Source of the DNA: Archaeoglobus neptunius
GTDB lineage: Archaea; Halobacteriota; Archaeoglobi; Archaeoglobales; Archaeoglobaceae
Reading direction: 5' to 3'
Assembly (NCBI RefSeq): GCF_016757965.1
Contig: NZ_JAEKIW010000001.1
Span: 152,751 to 216,750 of the forward strand
Length of the DNA: 64,000 nt
The translations under genes and the position numbers were made by a program. The notes under the pieces were generated by a model. That model made no database searches and had not been told where the DNA came from. It saw only the letters and a list, made by a program, of their open reading frames with translations. This document shows, piece after piece, positions 24,409 to 33,125 of this stretch (the first letter of the stretch is position 1; each line of letters starts with the position of its first letter).

Positions 24409-24900
24409 GTGAGAGTGTACGTCATCGACTCCAGTGCCATCTTTCAGAGAAAGGCCGTTTACGCTAACATGGTGACCGTGCCGGAGGTAGCGGCAGAGAT
24501 ACTTGATGAAGCTTCAGCACTCTACTTCAGCATAAAAAATCTCAGAGTTGAGGAGGCCACGGATGAGGGAGTTAACAAAGTCATAGAAGCTGCAAGAAAG
24601 ACAGGAGATATCCACAAACTGTCTCAGACAGATATAAAGGTTCTCGCAAAGGCAATTGACGAAATGGAAAAAGGAAACGATGTTGTACTCGTGACTGACG
24701 ATTACGCAATTCAGAATGTGGCCATGAGCCTCGGTATAAAGTTCGACTCAATTCTGCATCGGCAGATATCAAAAGAGTTTAAATGGATAAAGGTATGTAG
24801 AGGATGTGGTAGAAAAATTGATTCCGACATCTGCCCCGTTTGCGGGAGTGAGGCAATAATTAGGAGGGTTAAAAATGACAAAAATAGAGACCTTGGTTGA
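24409..24900 (+). CDS. nob1: Endoribonuclease Nob1
   Basis: Nob1 cleaves the 3' end of pre-16S rRNA in the final step of small-subunit maturation. The 163-residue protein has a PIN domain (1-115) with acidic residues in VIDSSAIF (Asp6), VPEVAAEILDE and LVTDDYAIQNVA near 97. It also has a C-terminal zinc ribbon, CRGCGRKIDSDICPVCG (about 133-149). GTG 24409 is about 26 bases after a TATA-like TTATTTATTA, so the transcript may be leaderless; GTG 24415 is an alternative. The last 26 bases overlap the gfcR-like gene, suggesting an operon running through to the menaquinone genes. Confidence 0.93.
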   Translation: MRVYVIDSSAIFQRKAVYANMVTVPEVAAEILDEASALYFSIKNLRVEEATDEGVNKVIEAARKTGDIHKLSQTDIKVLAKAIDEMEKGNDVVLVTDDYAIQNVAMSLGIKFDSILHRQISKEFKWIKVCRGCGRKIDSDICPVCGSEAIIRRVKNDKNRDLG

Positions 24901-25462
24901 AAGAGCGAGAAAACTGAAGGAGAAAGGCCTGACAACCGAAGAAATTGCGGATGAACTTAACGTTTCAAGAGAAACCGCAATGTGGCTGATTACAAGAGTC
25001 AGTGAAACTCCCCCCTCAGACATCTATGTCGAGTGGAGAAAACTCACGAAACCGTCGAGGTTGAGACATCTTGCTTCGGCAATAGCCGATATGATACGGG
25101 AGGAGGTATCCGAAAGGGTTGATGCTGTTGTTGGAATTGCGACAAGCGGGATTCCTCTGGCGTCAATGGTTGCAGAGGAGTTAGGTTGCGATCTTGCAAT
25201 TTACTACCCCCGGAAGTTCAAAACTGAAGAAGAGAGGCCGAGAGGTGGAATACTGAGTGAGAATTTTGCCAGGGTGATCGGCAAGAACTGCGTTATTATT
25301 GATGATATAATATCGACGGGCAGATCCATCAAGGAGGCTGCAGAAATTATAGAGGCACATGAGGGTAGAGCTCTTTGCGCTGCAGTGATTGTGAACAAAA
25401 GAGGCGGGGATGAGATAGACTCCCTCCCAGTACTGAGTATGCTGAAAATACTGAGGATATAA
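24875..25462 (+). CDS. gfcR: GfcR-type HTH/phosphoribosyltransferase-like regulator
   Basis: The 195-residue protein has an N-terminal helix-turn-helix (KGLTTEEIADELNVSRETAM, about 18-37) and a type I phosphoribosyltransferase domain with the PRPP motif NCVIIDDIISTGRSI near 140-154. Proteins of this build (orotate phosphoribosyltransferase-like, PyrE2/GfcR) act as transcription factors in haloarchaea, sensing phosphorylated sugars or PRPP-like ligands; the target genes here are unknown. ATG 24875 follows GGAGGG within the end of nob1. The stop codon abuts the glycosyltransferase start. Confidence 0.85.
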   Translation: MTKIETLVERARKLKEKGLTTEEIADELNVSRETAMWLITRVSETPPSDIYVEWRKLTKPSRLRHLASAIADMIREEVSERVDAVVGIATSGIPLASMVAEELGCDLAIYYPRKFKTEEERPRGGILSENFARVIGKNCVIIDDIISTGRSIKEAAEIIEAHEGRALCAAVIVNKRGGDEIDSLPVLSMLKILRI

Positions 25463-26379
25463 TGGATGTCACGGTTGTTATTCCAACCCTGAATGAGGAG
25501 GAGGCGATTGGTGAGGTAGTCGAAGGTTTCGTCCGTCAGGGATTTAAGGTTCTCGTCATTGACGGAAACAGCAAGGACAGAACGAGAGAAATAGCACGGC
25601 AAATGGGTGCTGAGGTTGTGGTTCAGACCGGGAAAGGAAAAGGTCAGGCAGTGGCAGAGGCTTTTGAAATCGTCAACAGCGAAGTTCTGGTTCTGGTAGA
25701 TGGAGACGGGAGTTATCTGCCGGAAGAAGTTACAAAGCTGCTTGAACCAATAAATAGAGGTCTGGCAGACCACGTGGTGGGTAACAGGTTTGCCAACTAT
25801 GAAAAGGGAGCTTTCACAAGATTAAACCTCGTTGGCAACAAAATTCTGAACTTTTTCTTCAGATTTGCCTATGGTATCGAGCTCAGGGACATTCTGTCCG
25901 GATACAGGGCATTGAAAAGGGAGGTTTATAAAAACGTGGAGTTGAAAAAAGCAGGATTCGAAATTGAAACTGAACTCACCGTTGAAACAATTGCCAAAGG
26001 GTTCAGAATTCTCGAAATTCCGATAACATACAGAAAAAGAGGTGGAAAAACCAAACTAAACCCTCTGATGGACGGTTTCAGAATCGGGAAGACGATATAT
26101 GAACTGATGAGCAGGTACAGTCCTGCCAGATACCTTTACATCATTGGACTGATTTTCATTTTTGCAGGCATACTTTCAGGTGGCTACGTGGTTTATCAGT
26201 GGTTTCACAGAATTACCCACTATCTAATGGCGATCCTGACATCTCTGTTCATTATCACCGGAGTCCAGCTCATAATGTTCGGACTGATTGCAGACTTCAT
26301 ATTCAGAAGTAATGTGGAGTTTCGCAAGGAGTTAAGAAGAATCAGAGAGGCGATGGAATTTGAACGTAAGGGAGATTGA
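25462..26379 (+). CDS. Family 2 glycosyltransferase, dolichol-phosphate-sugar synthase type
   Basis: The 305-residue membrane-bound GT2 enzyme has a GT-A catalytic domain (1-220) with VVIPTLNEEEAIGEV, VIDGNSKDRT and the metal-binding LVDGDGSYLPEE near 77-88, plus DILSGYRALKREV. Two C-terminal membrane helices lie at about 227-248 and 256-280. The layout is that of AglJ/DPM1-type enzymes that load the first sugar onto dolichol phosphate for N-glycosylation, and aglB is 4 kb away. The exact sugar cannot be read from sequence. The start overlaps the gfcR stop (TAATGG). The end overlaps mqnE by 20 bases. Confidence 0.83.
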   Translation: MDVTVVIPTLNEEEAIGEVVEGFVRQGFKVLVIDGNSKDRTREIARQMGAEVVVQTGKGKGQAVAEAFEIVNSEVLVLVDGDGSYLPEEVTKLLEPINRGLADHVVGNRFANYEKGAFTRLNLVGNKILNFFFRFAYGIELRDILSGYRALKREVYKNVELKKAGFEIETELTVETIAKGFRILEIPITYRKRGGKTKLNPLMDGFRIGKTIYELMSRYSPARYLYIIGLIFIFAGILSGGYVVYQWFHRITHYLMAILTSLFIITGVQLIMFGLIADFIFRSNVEFRKELRRIREAMEFERKGD

Positions 26380-27367
26380 AAGGCTGTTTGAACAAAATCT
26401 GCACGATCTCGGGAAAATTGCGGATTCGATAAATGACTGCGTCATGTTCGTCATTAACAGACATATAAACTACACGGATATCTGCATCTCCCGCTGCCCG
26501 CTTTGTGCATTCAATAACAGGGAGAGGTATCTCCTGACAATCGACGAAGTTGTGAAAAAGGCCAGAGAAGCTTACAGTGAGGGGGCAACAGAGTTTCATA
26601 TTGTTGGAGGTCACAATCCTGAACTCAGTGTGGAGTATTTCGAAGAGATGTTCAGAAGAATAAAGAAAGAGATGCCCGATGCCGTTATTAAAGCTTTAAC
26701 GGCAACTGAAGTGTACTACTATGCCAAAAAGAATAAAATGAGTGTAAAGGAATTTTTAAACCGTCTGAAGGATGCCGGACTGGAAGCAATGCCGGGTGGC
26801 GGTGCGGAGATTCTTGTGGACGAGGTCAGAAGGAGAATCAGCCCGAACAAGTGCAGCAGTGAGGAGTGGCTGAGGGTTATGGAGACCGCTCACAAGCTTG
26901 GGATAAGGAGTAATGCAACAATGCTCTTCGGACATGTGGAGAGTATAAGGCACAGGGCAATTCACCTTTACAAGCTGAGAAAGCTTCAGGAAAGAACAGG
27001 AGGGTTCATATCGTTCATACCGCTCGTTTATCATCCTGAAAACACACCTTTGAATGATATTGTGAAAGAGAAAACAGACGCTGTGGACATTCTGAAAACG
27101 ATCGCAGTTTCAAGGATAGTTCTGGACAATTTCAAGAGTATCAGAGCTTACTGGGTTATGCTTGGGGAAAGATTGACCGAGGTGGCTGTGAGGTACGGGG
27201 CGAATGATATAGACGGAACAATCATGGGTGAAAAAATCACGCATGCTGCAGGAGCAAAAACGCCGGAAGGTTTGACGGTGGATAGGCTGATTGAGATTGG
27301 AAAGAGTGCAGGAAAGAGAGTTGGGCAGAGGGATACGTTCTGCAACATCATAAGGTGGTATACCTGA
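26360..27367 (+). CDS. mqnE: Aminodeoxyfutalosine synthase MqnE
   Basis: This radical SAM enzyme adds SAM-derived adenosyl to the MqnA product to form aminofutalosine in the futalosine menaquinone route. The 335-residue protein has the cluster motif CISRCPLC (about 42-49), VGGHNPELSVEYFEEMF near 84 and IKALTATEVYYYAKK near 110, all MqnE-like. A segment of about 35 residues starting PGGGAEILVDEVRRR is encoded by DNA identical to that in mqnC. The start codon is TTG 26360, within the end of the glycosyltransferase gene; no convincing ATG exists nearby. The order mqnE-mqnA-mqnC supports the assignment. Confidence 0.88.
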   Translation: MNVREIERLFEQNLHDLGKIADSINDCVMFVINRHINYTDICISRCPLCAFNNRERYLLTIDEVVKKAREAYSEGATEFHIVGGHNPELSVEYFEEMFRRIKKEMPDAVIKALTATEVYYYAKKNKMSVKEFLNRLKDAGLEAMPGGGAEILVDEVRRRISPNKCSSEEWLRVMETAHKLGIRSNATMLFGHVESIRHRAIHLYKLRKLQERTGGFISFIPLVYHPENTPLNDIVKEKTDAVDILKTIAVSRIVLDNFKSIRAYWVMLGERLTEVAVRYGANDIDGTIMGEKITHAAGAKTPEGLTVDRLIEIGKSAGKRVGQRDTFCNIIRWYT

Positions 27368-27375
27368 GGGATGGG

Positions 27376-28113
27376 ATGAAGGTCGGAAAATTTGGATACC
27401 TCAACAACTTTCTGCCATACTACTTTCTCAACGGGGTCGAGGTTGTTGAAGCAACGCCAAAGGATATGGCATCCAAGCTTTTGAACGGACAGATAGACTA
27501 CGCTCCCATTCCTGCCTTTTTCTATCTTTCCAGAAAAGATCTACTGAGACACTACAGATTTTGTGTTGCCTCTTTCGGGAAAGTACTCAGCGTTGTTGTC
27601 GTTTCAAGGGAAAAAGAACTTGACGATGGCCCAATTGCAATAACGAAGGATAGCATGACATCCGTAAGCCTTCTGAAAATAATTCTGAGGGAGAGGGGGC
27701 TGAGAAACAGACTTGTACCGATGAAAACTGCCATAGCCCAGGAAATGCTGGAAAGATGCAGACACGCTCTTGTAATAGGAGATGAGGCTATAAAGGCAAG
27801 AATGATATACAGAGTTGTGATGGATCTGGGTGAAGAGTGGTACGACCTGACATCACTTCCGATGGTTTTCGGAATTTCTGCTTCTCTGAAAAACGTGGAT
27901 GCTTCAAATCTGGATTCAAGGATACTGGAATCTCTCAACAAAGCTTACGAGAACATTGAGAGCGTTCTTGAAGACGCCGAAAAAACATTTAAGATGCCGA
28001 GGGAGTTTCTGATTGAATACTTCAGAACCCTCAGGTTTGAACTTGGGGGTAAGGAGAGGAGGGGACTGAATGAGTTTGAGAAGTACTGCAGAGACTGTGG
28101 ACTACTTCGGTAA
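27376..28113 (+). CDS. mqnA: Chorismate dehydratase MqnA
   Basis: MqnA removes water from chorismate to give 3-[(1-carboxyvinyl)oxy]benzoate, the first committed step of the futalosine pathway. The 245-residue protein has a periplasmic-binding-protein-like fold. The opening VGKFGYLNNFLPYYFL, the DYAPIPAFFYLSRK region near 43 and the ITKDSMTSVSLLKIIL hinge region near 90 are family-like. ATG 27376 is preferred over GTG 27355 because GAGG lies 7 bases upstream. It starts 8 bases after mqnE and overlaps mqnC by 44 bases. MqnB and MqnD are not in the window. Confidence 0.87.
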   Translation: MKVGKFGYLNNFLPYYFLNGVEVVEATPKDMASKLLNGQIDYAPIPAFFYLSRKDLLRHYRFCVASFGKVLSVVVVSREKELDDGPIAITKDSMTSVSLLKIILRERGLRNRLVPMKTAIAQEMLERCRHALVIGDEAIKARMIYRVVMDLGEEWYDLTSLPMVFGISASLKNVDASNLDSRILESLNKAYENIESVLEDAEKTFKMPREFLIEYFRTLRFELGGKERRGLNEFEKYCRDCGLLR

Positions 28114-29137
28114 AGACATTGGCAAAAAGGAGGCTTTGAAACTTTTTGAAATGGACATACACGACGTGGGCCGTATTGCTGATGAAATAAGGAGACAGAA
28201 GTGCGGAGACCTTGTCACATTTGTCATTGATACAAACATCAACTACACCAATGTGTGCGTTTCAAAGTGCAGGTTCTGCGCTTTCTATGCCAGAAATGGG
28301 GGCTACGTGCTACCCTACGAGGAGATACTGAAAAGGATTGGGGAGGCTGCAAATATCGGTGCAACGCAAATCATGCTGCAGGGTGGTTTGAATCCGGAAC
28401 TTGGTATTGAGTGGTTTGAGGTTTTGTTCAGGAAAATCAAGGAGAGATATCCGGGTGTGCATATCCACAGTCTTTCTCCTCCGGAAATAGTTTTTCTCGC
28501 AAAAACTGAGAAGATGAGCGAGAGAGAGGTTCTGGAGAGGTTGAAAAGTGCTGGCCTCGACTCCCTGCCGGGTGGCGGTGCGGAGATTCTTGTGGACGAG
28601 GTCAGAAGGAGAATCAGCCCGAACAAGTGCAGCAGTGAGGAGTGGCTGAGGGTTATGGAGACCGCTCACAAGATGGGAATTCCAACCACTGCCACAATGA
28701 TGTTCGGGCATGTGGAGAGCAACAAGGACATACTGGATCATCTGCTCAAGCTTAGAGAGCTGCAAAAGAAGACGGGGGGTTTTACTGCCTTCATCCCCTG
28801 GACCTTCCAGCCGGGCAACACTGATCTCTACTGTGAGATAAAAAGACCGGTGTCCCCTCTGAGATATCTCCAGGTTCTGGCCATTTCCCGGATAGTTCTT
28901 CACAACTTCAGGAATATTCAGGCCTCATGGCTGACACAGGGGTTTGACATCGCAACCCTGAGCCTGTTTTTCGGGGCCAACGATTTCGGCGGAACGATGC
29001 TTGAAGAGAATGTGGTGAAAGCTACAGGCAAGGCGTTCAGACCTGCAAGGGTGGATGAGATAGTAAAAGCCGTTAAGGCCGTGGGTAGACCCGTTGCCCT
29101 GAGAGACACGTACTACAAAATTCTGGAGTGGTTCTGA
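28070..29137 (+). CDS. mqnC: Cyclic dehypoxanthine futalosine synthase MqnC
   Basis: This radical SAM enzyme cyclises dehypoxanthine futalosine to the naphthoquinone precursor. The 355-residue protein has the cluster motif CVSKCRFC (about 64-71), LQGGLNPELGIEWFE near 102, HIHSLSPPEI near 130 and QASWLTQGFDIATL near 283, as in MqnC. ATG 28070 follows GAGGAGGGG inside the end of mqnA. The gene shares a 107-bp identical tract with mqnE (28566-28672). The stop overlaps the next start (TGATG). Confidence 0.9.
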   Translation: MSLRSTAETVDYFGKDIGKKEALKLFEMDIHDVGRIADEIRRQKCGDLVTFVIDTNINYTNVCVSKCRFCAFYARNGGYVLPYEEILKRIGEAANIGATQIMLQGGLNPELGIEWFEVLFRKIKERYPGVHIHSLSPPEIVFLAKTEKMSEREVLERLKSAGLDSLPGGGAEILVDEVRRRISPNKCSSEEWLRVMETAHKMGIPTTATMMFGHVESNKDILDHLLKLRELQKKTGGFTAFIPWTFQPGNTDLYCEIKRPVSPLRYLQVLAISRIVLHNFRNIQASWLTQGFDIATLSLFFGANDFGGTMLEENVVKATGKAFRPARVDEIVKAVKAVGRPVALRDTYYKILEWF

Positions 29138-29583
29138 TGCTTGAGAGTATAAAAAAGCTTATCGAAAAATACGGATTGGTTGCAGAGGTTGAGGAAATAA
29201 ATCCTGCTGATTTGAGGCTGGATTTAAGAGCCAGATGGAAGTGCATGTTCGGGTGCGATAGCTATGGAAAGCCGTCGTGCCCACCCAATGTTCCGGACTA
29301 TGACGAGTGTGTGAGATTCGTTACTTCCTACAAAAGGGCATTTCTGTTCAGGTTCAAGATTGAGAAAATCGAGGATATCAGAAAAGCTCAGGAGTTTATG
29401 ATTGAGGCGGAGATGAGTCTTAAAAAACCTTACGCTCTTTCAACTTTCCCGGGAGGGTGTATGATCTGTGAAGAGTGCAGTGGAAGGTGCAGCAAGGTGA
29501 GACCTTCTCTCTCCGCACTGTGCATAGATGCTTCAGGGTTCAACATCAAAGAAGAGATGGTTGCCATACTTTTTGTCGAATAA
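29137..29583 (+). CDS. Cysteine-rich metal-binding protein (DUF2284 type)
   Basis: The 148-residue protein has two cysteine groups: CMFGCDSYGKPSCPPNVP (about 37-54) and CMICEECSGRCSK (about 108-120) with a further cysteine near 131. It should bind a metal or an Fe-S cluster. The arrangement matches DUF2284, a predicted metal-binding family common in anaerobes and of unknown role. ATG 29137 overlaps the mqnC stop and follows GGAGTGG, so it is co-translated with the menaquinone genes; a redox function in that context is only a guess. It converges on the ABC permease with a 4-base gap. Confidence 0.75.
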   Translation: MLESIKKLIEKYGLVAEVEEINPADLRLDLRARWKCMFGCDSYGKPSCPPNVPDYDECVRFVTSYKRAFLFRFKIEKIEDIRKAQEFMIEAEMSLKKPYALSTFPGGCMICEECSGRCSKVRPSLSALCIDASGFNIKEEMVAILFVE

Positions 29584-29587
29584 ATAT

Positions 29588-31015
29588 TTACCTGTTTTTT
29601 ATCCGGAAAGCTGCGAGGAATAGTAACATCTCAATCACAGAAACAGGAAAGGCAAAATTCGCAAAACTCTGTTTCAGCAGCAGTGTTGCAAATCCGCCAG
29701 AAGCAATGGGCAGGAAGACCACCACCAGTGAAATGAAAAACGAAATCGCAGACTCCACATTGATGGGGTCGTTAGAAATCCTGCTTGAGAAGGTGACTGC
29801 TACAAGTATCACGGCCAATCCGGTGGGGACAATAGATAGAGCGTTCACAACGTTACCGCCTCTGCAGTATACTGCAGCGATTATGATGGCCAGGGAGAGG
29901 AGATAAACAAACAGAGAAGAAACAACTTTCGATATTCTGACTTCTTGCTCCGTGAGTGGTAGTGAGTGCGTATAACTGCTCCTGTCCAGCACGGTAAATG
30001 TTGAAGCTGTTGCAACGGTCATTATCTGCATAACAGCAACACTCAGTATCTCAGAGCCTTTGAAGAAGAAGAGGAGGTATATCAGACCGTTAAAGAGTGG
30101 CAAGAAAGCTATGACTGCCATCTGAGGACTTCTGAACAGCAGTTTGAAATCCTTGACGACCATCGCTGCAAGTCTACCAGTTTTCTTAACTTTCCAGATG
30201 GTCTTCTTCCCGTAAACTTTTGCAAAATTCTCCTGCGCAATTCTATCAATGGAGAAAGTAAAAAGAACGGTGGACAGTACCACATACGGCAAACTCATCA
30301 GTGCATGGTTGAGATTCAGCGGATCGGAAATCCACATGCTGAACGGGACTGGGTATATGAAGACATACCTATCCAGCCCTTCTGTCCTGTAGATCAGCAG
30401 GATGAGCTGATAGAGGAAGTACACACCATAAAAGGAGAGCATCCACAGTACCGTTACTGCTGTTTTAACAATCGAGCCAGTAAGGGAACCGCTCGCATGG
30501 ATGTTGCTTAACTTTTTTCCGAGCAGAATGTTGATCGCAAGAGAAAACATCACTGCGGTTGTATAGGCAATCGCTGCCGGGATTGCAGAAAGAGGATTTC
30601 TAATGGTGATGAATCCTACAAACAGCAGGAACCCTGCAATTACGGGCCAGTCATAGAGGCGAAAAAAGCCCAGCACTCTGACCTTCTCTATTTCTCTTTT
30701 GCCAAGTGGAAGGGTGTGAAGGTAGCTGAGATCGAGCTTGAAATAGGAGTTGGAGAAACTGATACCAAAAAACAGCATTATGATCGTGAGGGAGAGCAGT
30801 GAACCGGTGTAATGCTCACTTTCAAACACCATTCCGCAGCTTATAATCACGGCCAGACCCAGAAAGATTTTGACGATCAGAGTGTTTGCCCTGAGATATT
30901 TGCTGATTCTTTCCGGGTCAGCCCTGCTGTGCTCTACCATATTTCTGATCACTGCCTCAGCGTAAACGAGGTCCGCAAAATTATATAGAGGCAATAATCT
31001 TCCCAAGATTTTCAT
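29588..31015 (-). CDS. ABC transporter permease, ABC-2-like
   Basis: The 475-residue integral membrane protein has about 12 hydrophobic segments in two blocks (roughly 35-260 and 310-470) separated by a charged stretch (IDRIAQENFAKVYGKKTIWK). It is probably the membrane part of an ABC-2-type exporter whose ATPase lies directly upstream and overlaps it by 35 bases. ATG 31015 (MKILGRLLPLYNF) is chosen over ATG 31075, which would lie far inside the ATPase gene. The substrate is unknown. The gene converges on the DUF2284-type gene. Confidence 0.75.
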   Translation of the reverse strand: MKILGRLLPLYNFADLVYAEAVIRNMVEHSRADPERISKYLRANTLIVKIFLGLAVIISCGMVFESEHYTGSLLSLTIIMLFFGISFSNSYFKLDLSYLHTLPLGKREIEKVRVLGFFRLYDWPVIAGFLLFVGFITIRNPLSAIPAAIAYTTAVMFSLAINILLGKKLSNIHASGSLTGSIVKTAVTVLWMLSFYGVYFLYQLILLIYRTEGLDRYVFIYPVPFSMWISDPLNLNHALMSLPYVVLSTVLFTFSIDRIAQENFAKVYGKKTIWKVKKTGRLAAMVVKDFKLLFRSPQMAVIAFLPLFNGLIYLLFFFKGSEILSVAVMQIMTVATASTFTVLDRSSYTHSLPLTEQEVRISKVVSSLFVYLLSLAIIIAAVYCRGGNVVNALSIVPTGLAVILVAVTFSSRISNDPINVESAISFFISLVVVFLPIASGGFATLLLKQSFANFAFPVSVIEMLLFLAAFRIKNR

Positions 31016-31703
31016 ACTGACCAGTGATTTCCAGAAACACTTCTTCGAGACTTTTACCAGCCAGGATCTCATCAATGTTTCCTTCTGCTATCTTCCTTCC
31101 ACCGTTTATAACCACCACCCTTGTGGCGAGCTTTTCCGCAACATCAAGAATGTGGGTCGATAGCAGCACGCCGCCATTCTCGGCCTTTTTTGATATTACC
31201 TCCTTGAGGACTCTGGCTGAAAAAACGTCTAATCCGTTAAGCGGCTCGTCAAGTAACAGGTAGGGTGGATCATGAAGCAAAGCTGCTATAACTGCAACCT
31301 TCTTTCTGTTTCCCATTGAGAGGGAAAGGATTGGCCTGGTCATGTAATCCTCAATTCTGAAAATCCTTACGAGATTTTCAACCCTTTTCTCTACATTTTC
31401 GAGCTCTCTAACCGAAATTATGAAGTTGAAGAGTTCTTCCGGAGTCAGATGGTCTATCAGGTTCACCTCCTCAGGGACGTAACCAAAAAGATTCTTGGCC
31501 TCTTTCGTTCTGGCGTCTACCCCGTCAAACCTTATATCCCCATCATAATCAACAATTCCCACCAGAGACTTCATTATTGAGCTTTTTCCTGCACCGTTTG
31601 GCCCCAGAATTGCCACAACTTCTCCCCTGCCTATCGTGAAGTCAACCCTGTTCACTGCAATCACTTTTCCGTACTTTACTGTAAGATTGCTAACCTCGAT
31701 CAC
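30981..31703 (-). CDS. ABC transporter ATP-binding protein
   Basis: The 240-residue ATPase has Walker A GPNGAGKSS (about 34-42), a Q-loop near LFGYVPEEVN, the signature ILSLSMGNRKKVAV near 128, and Walker B YLLLDEPLNGLDVFSARVL near 147, with the switch histidine in LLSTHILD. The signature replaces SGGQ by SMGN, as in many ABC-2 exporters of the CcmA/NatA type. It pairs with the overlapping permease gene downstream. There is no substrate-binding protein nearby, which favours export over uptake. Confidence 0.9.
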   Translation of the reverse strand: MIEVSNLTVKYGKVIAVNRVDFTIGRGEVVAILGPNGAGKSSIMKSLVGIVDYDGDIRFDGVDARTKEAKNLFGYVPEEVNLIDHLTPEELFNFIISVRELENVEKRVENLVRIFRIEDYMTRPILSLSMGNRKKVAVIAALLHDPPYLLLDEPLNGLDVFSARVLKEVISKKAENGGVLLSTHILDVAEKLATRVVVINGGRKIAEGNIDEILAGKSLEEVFLEITGQYENLGKIIASI

Positions 31704-31773
31704 ATTTCATGGCATGCTGTAGCATATTTATGATTTTCGCTATTGAAGTTCCTGGCAGATATCTCTTCCCGAC

Positions 31774-33111
31774 TCAACCATGATTGGGAAGAACGACCTT
31801 TCCCGGGTTCAGAATGCCCCTGGGGTCAAACAGACTCTTTATTTCCTTCATAATTCTGTACTGATCGGGACAGATCTCGGCCAGTTCCTGAATCTTGACA
31901 GTACCTATACCATGTTCACCGCTGATTACGCCCCCGTAGCTTACTGCAAGTTCTAAAAGCTTCTTTCTGAATTCGAAATACGTATTCTCCCAGCCGTCGT
32001 AAATCAGTGGATGCTGATGGACATTCCCGTCACCCGCATGGCCGTAGGTTACCAGCTCAATTCCGTATTTTTCTGCAAGCTCATTGCTTTTTCTCCAGTA
32101 ATCTGCGATTTTAGCAGGAGGAACGCACGCATCCAGAATTTCAATGATTTCATTTCTCAAACCCTCATAAATCAATCCCCTCACCGCCATTAAATCGTCC
32201 TGTTCCCTTTTCCCCGTTGCGACAAAAACATCTATGGCACCCTTATTTTCAGCAATCTCCGCCGCCTCTTCAGCCTCATCAAACCGTTCAAAAATCATCA
32301 GAAGGTGTGCTTCCCCCTCCCTGCTTACCCAGCGCCTTCCGCTTACCCTTTCTCCAATTTCAACCGCCCTTCTTTCCATAAACTCAAGGGCCATGGGAAG
32401 CATTTTGGATGAAATCTCAACCACACAACTCATTGCGTCCTCCATTCTCTGGAATGGAGCTGCCAGAACAGTAATGTCCTTCATTGCAGGAAAAAGACGC
32501 AGTGTGGCCTGAGTAACGACTCCAAGTGTCCCCTCACTCCCTATCAAAAGGTGGAGCAATGAGTAACCCGAAGAGTTTTTCACAGTCCTTCCCCCCACCC
32601 TCAGTATCTTTCCACTTGCCAGAACGAACTCGAGACCAAGAACGTAGTTCCTCATTGTGCCGTATTTAAGTGCTCTAACACCACCTGCATTTGTGGCGAT
32701 CATGCCCCCTACCGTTGCAGTCTCTGCTCCGGGATGGGGCGGGAAGCTGAGCCCGTTTTTAAACGCTGCCCGGTCAAGCTGTTTCAATGTAACTCCAGCA
32801 CCACAAACCGCCACCCTGTTCTCAGTATCAACTTCAATCTCAACCATTTTCTCTGTTGAAAGCAGAATTCCATTTGCTGTGGGTACGGCGCCACCGCTAA
32901 GCCCCGTTCCCCCACCACGGGTGAAGACAGGAATACCTCTCTCGTTTGCAAATTTCAGTATTTCAGACACATCCACGCTGTTCTCCGGTTTAACCACGAC
33001 AAAATTTTCTGCCGGTTCAGGAGCTATCAGGGGTGGAGTTTCATCAACTCGGTAGGCATCTGAAGGTGGGAAGACCTCACATATTTTGCCCAGCTCTTCA
33101 ACCCAGTCCAT
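31774..33111 (-). CDS. FAD-linked D-lactate/glycolate-type dehydrogenase
   Basis: The 445-residue flavoprotein belongs to the GlcD/D-lactate dehydrogenase family (PCMH FAD domain plus oxidase C-domain). FAD-binding segments FTRGGGTGLSGGAVPTANG near 60, GAETATVGGMIATNAGGVRA near 127 and GSEGTLGVVTQATLRLFP near 190 are visible. Metal/substrate histidines are in YGHAGDGNVHQHPL near 355, with SGEHGIGTVK near 398. In Archaeoglobus a homologue oxidises D-lactate and feeds electrons to the quinone pool. It lies 14 bases downstream of the NADH-oxidase-like gene on the same strand, an order I recall in A. fulgidus (dld beside a noxA gene). Confidence 0.9.
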   Translation of the reverse strand: MDWVEELGKICEVFPPSDAYRVDETPPLIAPEPAENFVVVKPENSVDVSEILKFANERGIPVFTRGGGTGLSGGAVPTANGILLSTEKMVEIEVDTENRVAVCGAGVTLKQLDRAAFKNGLSFPPHPGAETATVGGMIATNAGGVRALKYGTMRNYVLGLEFVLASGKILRVGGRTVKNSSGYSLLHLLIGSEGTLGVVTQATLRLFPAMKDITVLAAPFQRMEDAMSCVVEISSKMLPMALEFMERRAVEIGERVSGRRWVSREGEAHLLMIFERFDEAEEAAEIAENKGAIDVFVATGKREQDDLMAVRGLIYEGLRNEIIEILDACVPPAKIADYWRKSNELAEKYGIELVTYGHAGDGNVHQHPLIYDGWENTYFEFRKKLLELAVSYGGVISGEHGIGTVKIQELAEICPDQYRIMKEIKSLFDPRGILNPGKVVLPNHG

Positions 33112-33125
33112 GAAAAAATTGGGAA

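Noticed and set aside
26790..28672. mqnE/mqnC identity as a mobile or CRISPR-type repeat
   Set aside because: The repeat is in frame in both genes, codes for the homologous segment of two paralogous enzymes and occurs only twice; gene conversion fits better.
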